A DNA stretch of 64,000 bases from an uncultured Eubacteriales bacterium (lineage in GTDB: Bacteria; Bacillota; Clostridia; Oscillospirales; Acutalibacteraceae), in contig CAKSKA010000005.1 in the NCBI GenBank assembly GCA_934464615.1, positions 51,345-115,344 on the forward strand. Reading direction: 5' to 3'. Shown piece after piece: positions 8,542 to 16,905 of this stretch. Positions within the stretch are counted from its first letter, which is position 1; each line of letters opens with the position of its first letter. Under the pieces are notes generated by a model. That model did no database searches. It was not told the origin of the DNA and saw nothing but the letters and a program-made list of their open reading frames with translations. Both the position numbers and the translations under genes were made by a program.

Positions 8542-9411
8542 ATGCGTAAACTTGACATTTACAGGCGCAAACGATTTTACGGCTGCGCGGGTACATATAA
8601 AATTTATACACCGGATCCAAACGGCGATACCGAAATACTCGGCACTGTCTGCACCCGTATAGGCACGCTTAAAAACGGCGCGCATTTTACGGCGGATATT
8701 CCCGATACCGAATTTAAAATTTTTATAATTGCGGATAATATCAGCCGCAGTTACTGCAGCGAGGTATACACGGTGCCTGCGGGAACGGAGGATGTGTTCC
8801 TTACAGGTGCGGCTTCGGGCAATTTCAGCGATTCCAACGCATTCCGTCTTGACGGCGTGGATAACGAAGAAACGCTTAATAACCGCAAAAACGGCAAAAA
8901 GCGCGGTAAAAACGTATTTGTTACCGCCATAATAATCGGTGCTGTTATAGGACTTTTTGCCGGTATTTTTACCGGAATAAAGGTTAATAAAGGCACCCGC
9001 GAAAAAGTCTTTACCGTAGACAGTTTGTCCATTACGCTGAGTTCAAACTTCAAACAGACTGCCGTAGCGGATTTCGATGCTTGTTATTCGTCGGACACTC
9101 AGGCCGTTTTTGTAATAAAGGACGATATTTCCGAAGTACCGGAACTCAGCCATTTGTCCGCACAGGAATATTTAAACCTTGTGCATGACGCCAATACCGA
9201 CCGACCGAATATAACAGATATAACCGACGACGGCGGAATAGAATATTTTACCTATACTTATAACAGCGACGACGGCGAATATATTTATTACACCACCGCA
9301 TTTAAGGGCAGCACCGCGTTTTATACGGTACAGGTGGTTGGGATTAACACCGATATAGAAACAATGCTTACGGAGTTTACAAAATATGCGTCAACCGTAA
9401 GTGTAAAATAA
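8542..9411 (+). CDS. Single-pass membrane protein, unknown function
   Basis: A 289-residue protein of unknown function. The start chosen is the ATG at 8542, 6 bases after a perfect ggagg; an upstream in-frame ATG lacks an RBS. About 120 N-terminal residues form a beta-rich cytoplasmic domain, then a basic stretch (KNGKKRGK) and one membrane helix (about residues 130-152), then an extracellular domain of about 130 residues. This resembles small surface proteins in which a short lipoprotein-like domain follows a TM helix. It is the last gene before the terminator at 9428-9450. Confidence 0.7.
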   Translation: MRKLDIYRRKRFYGCAGTYKIYTPDPNGDTEILGTVCTRIGTLKNGAHFTADIPDTEFKIFIIADNISRSYCSEVYTVPAGTEDVFLTGAASGNFSDSNAFRLDGVDNEETLNNRKNGKKRGKNVFVTAIIIGAVIGLFAGIFTGIKVNKGTREKVFTVDSLSITLSSNFKQTAVADFDACYSSDTQAVFVIKDDISEVPELSHLSAQEYLNLVHDANTDRPNITDITDDGGIEYFTYTYNSDDGEYIYYTTAFKGSTAFYTVQVVGINTDIETMLTEFTKYASTVSVK

Positions 9412-9424
9412 CTTTTAAAATTTT

Positions 9425-9455
9425 AAAAGCACGGTAGTATATACCGTGCTTTTTG
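9425..9455. terminator. Bidirectional intrinsic terminator
   Basis: A 9-bp perfect stem (AGCACGGTA/TACCGTGCT) with a 5-base loop and runs of A before and T after. It separates the convergent rnf-linked operon and the EamA gene. Confidence 0.9.
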
Positions 9456-9463
9456 TTATGTCT

Positions 9464-10363
9464 TTATCGGGTTTTAACCCTGTTCACCCCGTACACACCG
9501 CAAATTATTGCCGCACAGCAAACAATCTGCATAATATTCATTTTCTCGCCCAAAATTAAAATACCTGCCGCTACGGATACAACCGTTATTACATTGGAAA
9601 AGGACGCCGCCCGTACCGCACTTATTACGGTGGTTGCGTAGTTGTAAAGCAAAAATGCCGCTACGCTTGATATTGCCGACAGGTAGAACACCGCACCCCA
9701 AAACTGCAAACTTTGCGCCGCGCGCAAAAATTCGGGTAAAAAATCGGCACGCAATACCGCCGGCGCAATTAAATCAAACCCTGCCGCACCCACGGCAAAC
9801 ATAATGTAAGTGCGCTCTACTGCGGAAAATTCGTCGGCGCAGCTGCGGCTTAAAACATTAAACAGCGACGCGCATATTACCGCCGCTATAAGCAGCAGTA
9901 TCGGTAAAAATCCGTTTTTGCCGTCTGTCGACTGCATTATACTTATTGCCGATACGGCGGCAACCGCTATTACGGAACATACGACCTGTGCGGCTGTCGG
10001 CTTTTCCTTTAAAAAAAGTCCCGAAATTATTATAACGCCTATGGGCACCAACGATATTATAACGCCCGACAGCGCACTGGTAGTTCCGGCTATTCCGTAA
10101 AGTTCAAATATAAAATAGCAAAGCGGCTGCATTAATGCCATAAGCAAAACTTTTTTAATATTTTTGCCTTTAAGATTTATCTTTACCGCGCCTATAAGCC
10201 ACAGTATATTCATAAGTGCAAATGCCGCCGTAAATCTCACGGCCAGAACTATAAGCGGATGTGCGTACTTGATTGCCGTTTTGGAGAACATAAAACTGAA
10301 TCCGAAAATAATATTTGGCACTGCCGCACATATCATCCCCAAAAAGTCTTTTTTATTCTTCAA
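9464..10363 (-). CDS. EamA/DMT-superfamily transporter
   Basis: A 299-residue protein with about ten hydrophobic segments in two EamA half-repeats. The C-terminal half ends with AAGILILGEKMNIMQIVCCAAIICGVYGV, a typical closing segment of drug/metabolite transporters. It starts at TTG (10363) overlapping the stop of the upstream SGNH gene by four bases, so it is the last gene of the DUF4091-SGNH-SGNH-EamA operon. The substrate is unknown; the context suggests a small sugar- or acyl-related metabolite, which is only inference. Confidence 0.85.
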   Translation of the reverse strand: MKNKKDFLGMICAAVPNIIFGFSFMFSKTAIKYAHPLIVLAVRFTAAFALMNILWLIGAVKINLKGKNIKKVLLMALMQPLCYFIFELYGIAGTTSALSGVIISLVPIGVIIISGLFLKEKPTAAQVVCSVIAVAAVSAISIMQSTDGKNGFLPILLLIAAVICASLFNVLSRSCADEFSAVERTYIMFAVGAAGFDLIAPAVLRADFLPEFLRAAQSLQFWGAVFYLSAISSVAAFLLYNYATTVISAVRAASFSNVITVVSVAAGILILGEKMNIMQIVCCAAIICGVYGVNRVKTR

Positions 10364-11412
10364 CCTTTAAACACCTTTTCTATGGCATCGCCTATTACTT
10401 TTGCCATACGGTAAAAGCCGAGGTCGGTAGGATGGCAGTTGTCTACCGTGCAAAGATATTTATAATCGCCCTCAAACAATGTGTCGCCGTCTACAAAAAC
10501 TACATTTTTATCCCCTGCCGCTACCGCATAATCGTAAGTTGCCTTAACTATTTCCCTGTTTTTCTCAATTATCGGCGTAGGTCGGGATACTATAGCCATA
10601 GGCGTATCAGGCTGTTTTTCGCGCACGGTTTTGTAAAACGGCAAATGCGTTGCCGCAAGATGCTCCGATGACGGTGCGTTGTGGTCATAATCCATAATAA
10701 ATACCGACATATCAAGGCCTGCTATGTACCGGGCCATTGCTTCTTCCCCAAGCGCGCTGCCCGAAAAGCCGAGATTTATAAAATCGGCGTCAAATCTTTT
10801 TGAAATTAAGGACTGATAACTGCCCGACGGTTTAGAGGCGCATCCACCCTGCGTAATTGAAGAGCCGTAGTATACAAACGGCTTTTGTATTTTGTATTTT
10901 TCGCCCTCAAGCAATGTACAACCGCGTTTAATGCCTACATAAACGGTTTTTACGGTGTTGTAAAGCGGAAACGACAATTCGTAATCCGCCAATTTGCCTA
11001 CGGTGTCGCACTTCCAGTCAAAGCCTTCGTCATAGCCGTTTATTTGCGGATGCAGCGCTCCCACATAAGTTGTTTTGCCGTCGCACCTGCAAATCAAATC
11101 AAATCCCGAAGAACCCGTAAACGCCATATGACTCATTTTTGTCATACCAAACCAAAACACTTTAATTGCAATATAAGGGGAATCTGTTTTAAATCTTGCT
11201 CTGCCGCCGGCAGTGTGCCAGCGCAGTTCCTTTACGCCGTCATTGCAGCCGTCACCCACATATTTCGGAAAACGCGTAAAACCGGCAGTATTCTGTACAT
11301 CGTAAAGTCCGTAAATATCAAACGGCGGTTTTCTTAAATCATACCAAACAACATCGTCCGCATCGCTTACGCTTTTTGCGGCAAAGTTCGCGTCAATTTC
11401 TTCAATTTTCAT
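10360..11412 (-). CDS. SGNH-fold hydrolase (GDSL-like carbohydrate esterase), copy 2
   Basis: A 350-residue SGNH hydrolase without a signal peptide. The C-terminal half holds the block I serine in YYGSSITQGGC (about residue 190), the oxyanion glycine/asparagine region NLGFSGSALGEE, and the Asp-x-x-His pair in NCHPTDLGFYRM. The N-terminal 170 residues form a beta-rich domain that in this family precedes the hydrolase. It is a close paralogue of the next gene upstream, with long identical stretches. Such enzymes usually remove acetyl or other acyl groups from sugars. It shares TAATG with its neighbour. Confidence 0.85.
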   Translation of the reverse strand: MKIEEIDANFAAKSVSDADDVVWYDLRKPPFDIYGLYDVQNTAGFTRFPKYVGDGCNDGVKELRWHTAGGRARFKTDSPYIAIKVFWFGMTKMSHMAFTGSSGFDLICRCDGKTTYVGALHPQINGYDEGFDWKCDTVGKLADYELSFPLYNTVKTVYVGIKRGCTLLEGEKYKIQKPFVYYGSSITQGGCASKPSGSYQSLISKRFDADFINLGFSGSALGEEAMARYIAGLDMSVFIMDYDHNAPSSEHLAATHLPFYKTVREKQPDTPMAIVSRPTPIIEKNREIVKATYDYAVAAGDKNVVFVDGDTLFEGDYKYLCTVDNCHPTDLGFYRMAKVIGDAIEKVFKG

Positions 11413-12470
11413 TATTTCATCAACCCCTCAAGCGCGTTTCCTATTACGGTTGCCATACGGTAAAATCCCAAATCGTTCGGGTGGCAGCCGTCTACCGTGC
11501 AATTTGTGTAAAAATCGCCCTTAAATAAATCTCCGCCGTCAACAAACGCAACATTTTTATCCCCTGCCGATACCGCATAATCGTACGTTGCCTTTATAAC
11601 ATCACGGCTTTTTTCACTTACGGGGTGCGGACGCGATACCATTACTATCGGCACATCGGGCTGTTTTTCGCGCACTGTCCTGTAAAACGGTAAATGTGTG
11701 GCTTTTAAATGTTCCGCCGTCGGCGCATTGTAATCGTAATCCAATATAAACGCCGACATATCAAGGCCTGCTATGTACTGCGCCATTGCTTCTTCCCCAA
11801 GCGCGCTGCCCGAAAAGCCGAGGTTTATAAAGTCCGCGTCAAAACGGTGGGATATATATGCCTGATAGCAGGTCGACGGTCTGGTAGCACAGCCGCCCTG
11901 CGTAATTGATGATCCGTAGTATACAAACGGTTTTTGTATTTTGTATTTTTCACCCGCAAGCAATGTACAGCCGCGCTTGATGCCTATATATAAGTTTGAA
12001 ACGGTATTGTAAAGCGGAAACGAGAGTATGTATTCGCACATTTCCCCTTCCGCACGCATTTTTGAGTCAAATCCGCTGTCTGCGCCGTCTGCCGGCGGCA
12101 TTGCGGCACCCAAAAAATAAAACCGGCCGTTTTTGTTTTCCCTTGCAAACAGGTCAAATCCGCTTGAGCCGCTGCCCGACATATTTGCCATCTTAAATCT
12201 CCACGGCCATTCCGCCTTTATCGCAATATAGGGGGAATCGGTTTTAAACCTTACCCTGCCGCCGGCGGTATGCGTTTCCAAATCCCTCACACCGCTGCCG
12301 CATTTGTCTGTAACCTCTTTCGGTAATCGGTGAAAACGCGGCTCTGTTTTAGGGTTGTAAAATCCGTATATGTCAACCGGCGCCGTCCTTACATCAAACC
12401 AAACAACATCGTCCTCCGGTTTAATGTTTTTCAGCACAAAATTTTTATCAATATCCTGTATCTGTTTCAT
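11412..12470 (-). CDS. SGNH-fold hydrolase (GDSL-like carbohydrate esterase), copy 1
   Basis: A 352-residue paralogue of the following gene, with the same catalytic blocks: YYGSSITQGGC (Ser), NLGFSGSALGEEAM, and GCHPNDLGFYRM (Asp/His). No signal peptide is present, suggesting it acts on imported oligosaccharides in the cytoplasm. The ATG at 12470 is preceded on the minus strand by an agaagg RBS. Tandem duplication with retained active sites suggests different acyl substrates or positions. Confidence 0.85.
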   Translation of the reverse strand: MKQIQDIDKNFVLKNIKPEDDVVWFDVRTAPVDIYGFYNPKTEPRFHRLPKEVTDKCGSGVRDLETHTAGGRVRFKTDSPYIAIKAEWPWRFKMANMSGSGSSGFDLFARENKNGRFYFLGAAMPPADGADSGFDSKMRAEGEMCEYILSFPLYNTVSNLYIGIKRGCTLLAGEKYKIQKPFVYYGSSITQGGCATRPSTCYQAYISHRFDADFINLGFSGSALGEEAMAQYIAGLDMSAFILDYDYNAPTAEHLKATHLPFYRTVREKQPDVPIVMVSRPHPVSEKSRDVIKATYDYAVSAGDKNVAFVDGGDLFKGDFYTNCTVDGCHPNDLGFYRMATVIGNALEGLMK

Positions 12471-12548
12471 AATTATAACCTTCTCTGCTTTTTAAATAAC
12501 AACACTCGGCGGCAGCGGCAAAACTGCCGTCTTAACATAATGCTTTAG

Positions 12549-14243
12549 TTACCTGACTTTTGCGGCAGCCGCTATGGCACTGTTTACGTCATTACGGAAA
12601 GCCAGCATTTTTTCGGGCGTATCCGCGGCGGTATTAAATGTTAAATCGCCGAAATGCTTTTCGATTATTTCATCACATCTGCGTCTGTCCGACAGCTTTT
12701 CCAAAGTTTGCAGTGCGCGCATATCAAGCAGACCTTCGGCAAACACTTTAAGCCGTACGGACTGCACCGCAGTGCCGTCGCTGCCCGGATATACAAGATA
12801 AGACGTGCCGGCATTGCCCCCGCAGCCGCACGGATCCTGCGCGGGAGAAAAAACACCGTGGCATAATGTGCCGAAATAAAAGTTATACGCCCAGTGCAAA
12901 AATCCCTTTATGCCGAACTTATACATCTGCACGCCCAACATTCTGTTCCGCACGGGCGGTACGGTAATAAGTCTGTTGCTTAAATTACCCTTTATTTCTT
13001 CACCCGTGTAATATACCCACAAATTTTCCGCTTTGTTAAGGAACGGCTCAACCTCGCTTGTTTTTACTATGGGCGTTCTAACCGTTTTGTCCTCGTAAAA
13101 GCAGTAATCGGACAGTGCGTCGCCGCACATAACATCGTCCAGCATATCGCCCACGACTCTGCGTGCCGCCCTGTAGGTTTCGGCGTTGTCCTTTGTCGGC
13201 TCATCGGATATATGGAAAAGCGTTTTGTCAAGCAGATCCTGCGATTTTAAAAACTGCTTTACCGCCGGTATGTACTGTTTTAAAAATTCGGTATACTCTT
13301 TTCCGTCTGCCTGTGTATCCCAACCGAAAATTCTCTGCTTTTTGCCGTTCACGGCGGCTGTTATCTGCGGTGCAAAGGCAGCGCCCCACTGCGTAAATAA
13401 ATGCGAATGTTCAAAATATTCAATTCCTGCCTTGCGGCTCTCGGCAATGTACCGTTCCATTTCGGAAAAATCAAACTTGTATTTGCCCTCGCTTACAACC
13501 TCTACACCCACCAATTGCACGGTGTCGCGGTAACAGCCTATAGGCGTATCAAGCGGCGGCGTAAACGCCGGCAGTAAAATCATATTTTGTCCGTTTTGTG
13601 CGGCAGCACTTGCAAAACTTGCAAAAATGCGGTAAAATTCTTTAGAAAAGACTTCTACACCGTATGTTTTTGCAAGACAATCGCAATGGAACCAATTTGT
13701 GCAATAAAGGCTTTGCTTTTCAAGCGCTGTCGGCAATATTTCAATCTCGGCGGATTTTTCCGCCAATATCCTGCCGTCGGCGGCATCGGTAAAAATAATT
13801 TTTACGGTGTGCTTGCCGGCCGCCGCTTTTTTGCCTTCCTCGTTAACGGTAATAAAAAGCGTCTGCCAACTGTCGCCGTAAGCGCAAATTATTTTATCCT
13901 CATCTTTTTCAAAAATACGGTCTGCCCAAGGGTATCCTTCGTGCAGCTGTTCGGGATTCACACGTTTTTTAATAAGCATATCCGGAAAAAGACCTGCTTT
14001 TGGCGGATTTTCAAGTCCGGATACCTCGGTATGCATTACAGGCACATAACCCACATAATATAATGATAAGTCGGTATCGGATTCTGCTTTTACGTTTACC
14101 TGCGTTACCGGCTCTTCATTTATAAATGCAACCTGGAACGACAGCGGTTCGTTTTCAAGACATGTGAATTTCCCTTTGTACTCTTCGCCGCAGTGCTGCG
14201 GGCGCACCGTATCAAGCGAACTTAATAACCTTGTTTTTAACAT
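12549..14243 (-). CDS. DUF4091 / GH123-like protein
   Basis: A 564-residue protein with the DUF4091 C-terminal region found in glycoside hydrolase family 123-like proteins. An N-terminal beta-sandwich domain (about residues 1-160) precedes a TIM-barrel-like domain with FHISDEPTKDN (about residue 345), which aligns with the acidic pair used in substrate-assisted catalysis by GH123 beta-N-acetylgalactosaminidases, and FLHWAYNFY, a typical DUF4091 stretch. It has no signal peptide. It is first in an operon with two SGNH esterases and a transporter, so action on an acylated or N-acetylated sugar is plausible. The exact activity is not known. Confidence 0.75.
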   Translation of the reverse strand: MLKTRLLSSLDTVRPQHCGEEYKGKFTCLENEPLSFQVAFINEEPVTQVNVKAESDTDLSLYYVGYVPVMHTEVSGLENPPKAGLFPDMLIKKRVNPEQLHEGYPWADRIFEKDEDKIICAYGDSWQTLFITVNEEGKKAAAGKHTVKIIFTDAADGRILAEKSAEIEILPTALEKQSLYCTNWFHCDCLAKTYGVEVFSKEFYRIFASFASAAAQNGQNMILLPAFTPPLDTPIGCYRDTVQLVGVEVVSEGKYKFDFSEMERYIAESRKAGIEYFEHSHLFTQWGAAFAPQITAAVNGKKQRIFGWDTQADGKEYTEFLKQYIPAVKQFLKSQDLLDKTLFHISDEPTKDNAETYRAARRVVGDMLDDVMCGDALSDYCFYEDKTVRTPIVKTSEVEPFLNKAENLWVYYTGEEIKGNLSNRLITVPPVRNRMLGVQMYKFGIKGFLHWAYNFYFGTLCHGVFSPAQDPCGCGGNAGTSYLVYPGSDGTAVQSVRLKVFAEGLLDMRALQTLEKLSDRRRCDEIIEKHFGDLTFNTAADTPEKMLAFRNDVNSAIAAAAKVR

Positions 14244-14282
14244 TTCTCTTTTCTCCTTACTTATATTACTACTTTTAATGTC

Positions 14283-14311
14283 ATTATAATTGACTGTTTT
14301 TTATTTGTAAA
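14283..14311 (-). promoter_or_regulatory. Promoter of the DUF4091-SGNH-EamA operon
   Basis: On the minus strand TTTACA (14311-14306), a 17-bp spacer, and a perfect TATAAT (14288-14283), about 40 bp upstream of the DUF4091 start. An RBS-like aaggaga lies before the ATG. Confidence 0.75.
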
Positions 14312-14374
14312 GCAAAATAAAATATTTTTTAAATAATATGCCGTTTCGGCTGAAAAAAGGCGGATGATGTTATT

Positions 14375-15343
14375 TTGTTAATACCCGTATTATTGTTTGT
14401 TTTGGGACTTGTTTTACTTATTAAGGGCGGCGACTGGTTTGTCGACGGCGCGGTAGGTCTGGCACAGCGTTTTCACATTCCGGATTTCCTTATAGGCGCC
14501 ACCATAGTATCCATAGGCACAACACTGCCCGAAGTAATGGTGTCGTCCCGTGCCGCGTTTATAGGCAACGGCGAAATTGCTTACGGCAACGCAATAGGTT
14601 CTGTTATATGCAACACCGCACTGATTGCCGCGGTCACGCTTGTTCTGCGTCCGCAAACGACCGAAACCGCCACTTTAAAATTGCCGGTTTTGTTCTTCTT
14701 TATATCCGCTGTATTTTATGCCGCTGTTGCTTATACAGGCGGTTATTTCAGCCGTACTATAGGCATTTGCCTGCTTTGCATTTTTGCGGTTTATATGTTC
14801 CTCACCCTTAAAACAGCAAAAAACAATATGAAAAAGCCTGCCGAGCAATCTGAACACAAAATACCCGAAAACTCTTTCGCCAAGGATATTCTGCTGCTTG
14901 CGGCAGGCGCTGTGCTTATTGCCGTGGGGGCTGATTTACTGGTTGAAAACGGCACAAAAATTGCCGCCGCCCTCGGCGTTCCCGACAGTGTAATAGCGCT
15001 TACGTTTGTTGCCCTCGGCACATCTTTGCCGGAGCTTATTACGGCAATAACATCTATAATTAAAAAACATTCCTCGCTTTCCCTCGGCAATATAATCGGC
15101 GCAAACCTGTTTAATTTAGTGCTTGTAAGCGGCGTTGCGGTAACGGTAAACCCGTTCCGTATCCCGTCGGAGAAAACAGTTTTCGGCATAAACGCAAGCC
15201 TTGCCGTAGATATCCCCGTAATGTTTGCCGTTATGCTTTTGCTTTGTGTGCCGGTGTTGCTGCGCGGTAAGTTCTACCGTGCGCAAGGCATTGTTTTGTG
15301 GGTAATTTACGCGGCATTCTGCGTATTTCAGTTTGTTATGTAA
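14375..15343 (+). CDS. Na+/Ca2+ exchanger family transporter
   Basis: A 322-residue member of the calcium/cation antiporter family (YrbG-like). The two inverted alpha-repeats are clear: GATIVSIGTTLPEVMVSS with GNAIGSVICNT in the first half, and TFVALGTSLPELITAI with GNIIGANLFNL in the second. The acidic residue in each (PE) co-ordinates Ca2+ and Na+. About ten membrane helices are visible. The best start is TTG at 14375, as the same frame offers no upstream ATG; an aaaaggcgg RBS lies about 12 bases before. It probably exports Ca2+. Confidence 0.88.
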   Translation: MLIPVLLFVLGLVLLIKGGDWFVDGAVGLAQRFHIPDFLIGATIVSIGTTLPEVMVSSRAAFIGNGEIAYGNAIGSVICNTALIAAVTLVLRPQTTETATLKLPVLFFFISAVFYAAVAYTGGYFSRTIGICLLCIFAVYMFLTLKTAKNNMKKPAEQSEHKIPENSFAKDILLLAAGAVLIAVGADLLVENGTKIAAALGVPDSVIALTFVALGTSLPELITAITSIIKKHSSLSLGNIIGANLFNLVLVSGVAVTVNPFRIPSEKTVFGINASLAVDIPVMFAVMLLLCVPVLLRGKFYRAQGIVLWVIYAAFCVFQFVM

Positions 15344-15362
15344 AAAATTTCGGAGTAATAAA

Positions 15363-15767
15363 ATGACGGTTATATTATTTGTTGACGACGATTTCGGTAT
15401 GACCTTTTTCGGCAAAAGGCAGAGCAGGGACAGTGCCGCAATCAACAAAATTTCAGAGTACGCCCAAGGCAGAGAACTGCTTATCTCCCCATTTTCCGCT
15501 TCGCTTTTCGAGCAATCCGGCAAAGCTAAAGCAGATAATCACTTTTTGGACAACGCAGGTCCGGATGATATTTGCCTTGCGGAAAACAGCGACATAACAC
15601 CCTATCTTGCAAAAACAGACCGTATAATACTGTACCGTTGGAACAGAAAATATCCGTCGGACTTTAAGTTTGACCGTAATATTCTAAAAAATTACCGCCT
15701 TACCGACAGTTACGATTTTTGCGGTACTTCACACGATAAAATTACGGTAGAGGTATATGATAAATGA
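15363..15767 (+). CDS. Small conserved protein of a family often labelled 'ribonuclease Z'
   Basis: A 134-residue cytoplasmic protein. The start chosen is the ATG at 15363, 9 bases after ggag. It opens with MTVILFVDDDFGMTFFGKRQSRD and contains LISPFSASLFE and DRIILYRWNRKYPSDF. I recognise these blocks from a family of about 140 residues in Clostridia that databases frequently call ribonuclease Z; the protein lacks the HxHxDH metallo-beta-lactamase motif, so that label is unlikely to be right. Its stop overlaps the start of the nuclease gene (ATGA), suggesting coupling. Confidence 0.7.
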   Translation: MTVILFVDDDFGMTFFGKRQSRDSAAINKISEYAQGRELLISPFSASLFEQSGKAKADNHFLDNAGPDDICLAENSDITPYLAKTDRIILYRWNRKYPSDFKFDRNILKNYRLTDSYDFCGTSHDKITVEVYDK

Positions 15768-16498
15768 TTAAAAGATACTTATCCATCCTTGCAGCCGTGC
15801 TTTGCGCGGCAGTACTTGTCTGCGGCTGCAGTTTGCCTTATTTAAACGACGGCAGTTCATCCTCTGCAGGTCAGACGTCAGCCGACGCCGATGCTGCCGT
15901 AGGTTTGGTGCAGCCCGACAATATACCCGCTTTTTCGGATTCGCCGTACATAGTCTTAAATAATAATAAGCCGCTTTTCACACCGCAGGAAATTACCGAT
16001 GTATCATACGAATATTACAGCGAATTAGACACACTCGGCAGATGCGGAGTATGCACAGCTTCTATCGGCAGGGACTTAATGCCTACAAAGGAGCGCGGAA
16101 ATATCGGCGGAATTAAACCTTCCGGCTGGCACACCGTAAAATACGATGTTGTGGACGGCAAATATCTTTACAACCGCTGCCATCTTATAGGCTATCAGTT
16201 AAGCGGAGAAAACGCCAACAAAAACAACCTTATAACGGGAACAAGATATATGAATGTTGAGGGTATGCTGCCGTTTGAAAATATGGTTGCGGACTATGTA
16301 AAGGAAACAGGCAACCACTGTATGTACCGAGTAACCCCGATTTTTGAAAACGACAATTTGGTAGCAAACGGCGTAACTATCGAGGCGCTGTCGGTTGAGG
16401 ACGGCGGCGACGGCATTTGTTTTTATGTGTATTGCTATAACAATCAACCGGGCATAACAATAGACTATAAAACGGGGGAAAGTAAACTCAGCAAATAA
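15764..16498 (+). CDS. Secreted DNA/RNA non-specific endonuclease (lipoprotein)
   Basis: A 244-residue lipoprotein nuclease. The signal peptide ends in LVCGCS (Cys at about residue 22). The catalytic domain shows the beta-beta-alpha metal motif in the form YNRCHLIGYQL (His general base) followed by NKNNLITGTRYMNVEGM, where the asparagine binds metal, as in DNA-entry type nucleases (Endonuclea_NS_2 family). It would act outside the cell on nucleic acids, for nutrition or DNA uptake. It overlaps the preceding small gene and is followed by a strong terminator. Confidence 0.88.
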   Translation: MIKRYLSILAAVLCAAVLVCGCSLPYLNDGSSSSAGQTSADADAAVGLVQPDNIPAFSDSPYIVLNNNKPLFTPQEITDVSYEYYSELDTLGRCGVCTASIGRDLMPTKERGNIGGIKPSGWHTVKYDVVDGKYLYNRCHLIGYQLSGENANKNNLITGTRYMNVEGMLPFENMVADYVKETGNHCMYRVTPIFENDNLVANGVTIEALSVEDGGDGICFYVYCYNNQPGITIDYKTGESKLSK

Positions 16499-16521
16499 AT
16501 TTTAATAATAATCAAAACAAA

Positions 16522-16550
16522 AAAGCACCGCAAAAGCGGTGCTTTATTTT
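16522..16550 (+). terminator. Intrinsic terminator after the nuclease gene
   Basis: A perfect 10-bp stem (AAAGCACCGC/GCGGTGCTTT) with an AAAA loop, followed by a T-rich stretch. Confidence 0.9.
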
Positions 16551-16555
16551 TCCTT

Positions 16556-16628
16556 ACGACCGGAACTTTTTAAGCAGTGTTTATAAGAAGATTAGGTTAT
16601 GTTTAGGTTAGGTTTTTGCTCCGGTCGT
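16556..16628. repeat. 9-bp inverted repeat enclosing a 55-bp G/T-rich loop
   Basis: Arms ACGACCGGA (16556-16564) and TCCGGTCGT (16620-16628) are perfect. The loop holds the near-repeats TTAGGTTATG and TTAGGTTAGG. It lies between the nuclease terminator and the left copy of the flanking direct repeat. It could be a small RNA or an insertion-border structure; nothing further can be said. Confidence 0.4.
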
Positions 16629-16631
16629 GTA

Positions 16632-16820
16632 TATTATACTATTAATTTGTCAATCTGTCCACTGTTATTTTAATTTTTTTGGGAATTTTTTTTAGTTTTT
16701 ACCTTTTTATGCGCATAACCCGTGTATAATTTTTTATAAATAAACCGTCATTTACAGCATTGCTGCGTTTTTAAATATCGATAAATCCACCTCGTTGGAT
16801 TTAAGGTCCGGCAGCGAAAA
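16632..16820 (-). pseudogene. Left copy of a direct repeat: truncated 3' end of the activase gene plus its downstream region
   Basis: This stretch repeats 18378-18576 with a few substitutions and small gaps. On the minus strand, 16820 down to about 16753 encodes the last 22 or so codons of the glycyl-radical activase (ending KSNEVDLSIFKNAAML and stop), followed by the same AT-rich downstream sequence. The rest of the gene is missing, so it is a 3' fragment, not a functional gene. The bases between it and the GH28 stop (16821-16905) contain nothing I can assign. Confidence 0.85.
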
Positions 16821-16905
16821 TCACCTTTATATCGCCATTGCAGACATCAACGACATTCTTTATCAATACATCGTATCTGCTTCAAAACCATCCGTCTCTC
16901 TGCTT

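Noticed and set aside
12471..12548. Terminator between the DUF4091 gene and the SGNH genes
   Set aside because: A CGGCAG/CTGCCG hairpin is present but has no T-run after it on the minus strand; the genes are more likely one operon.
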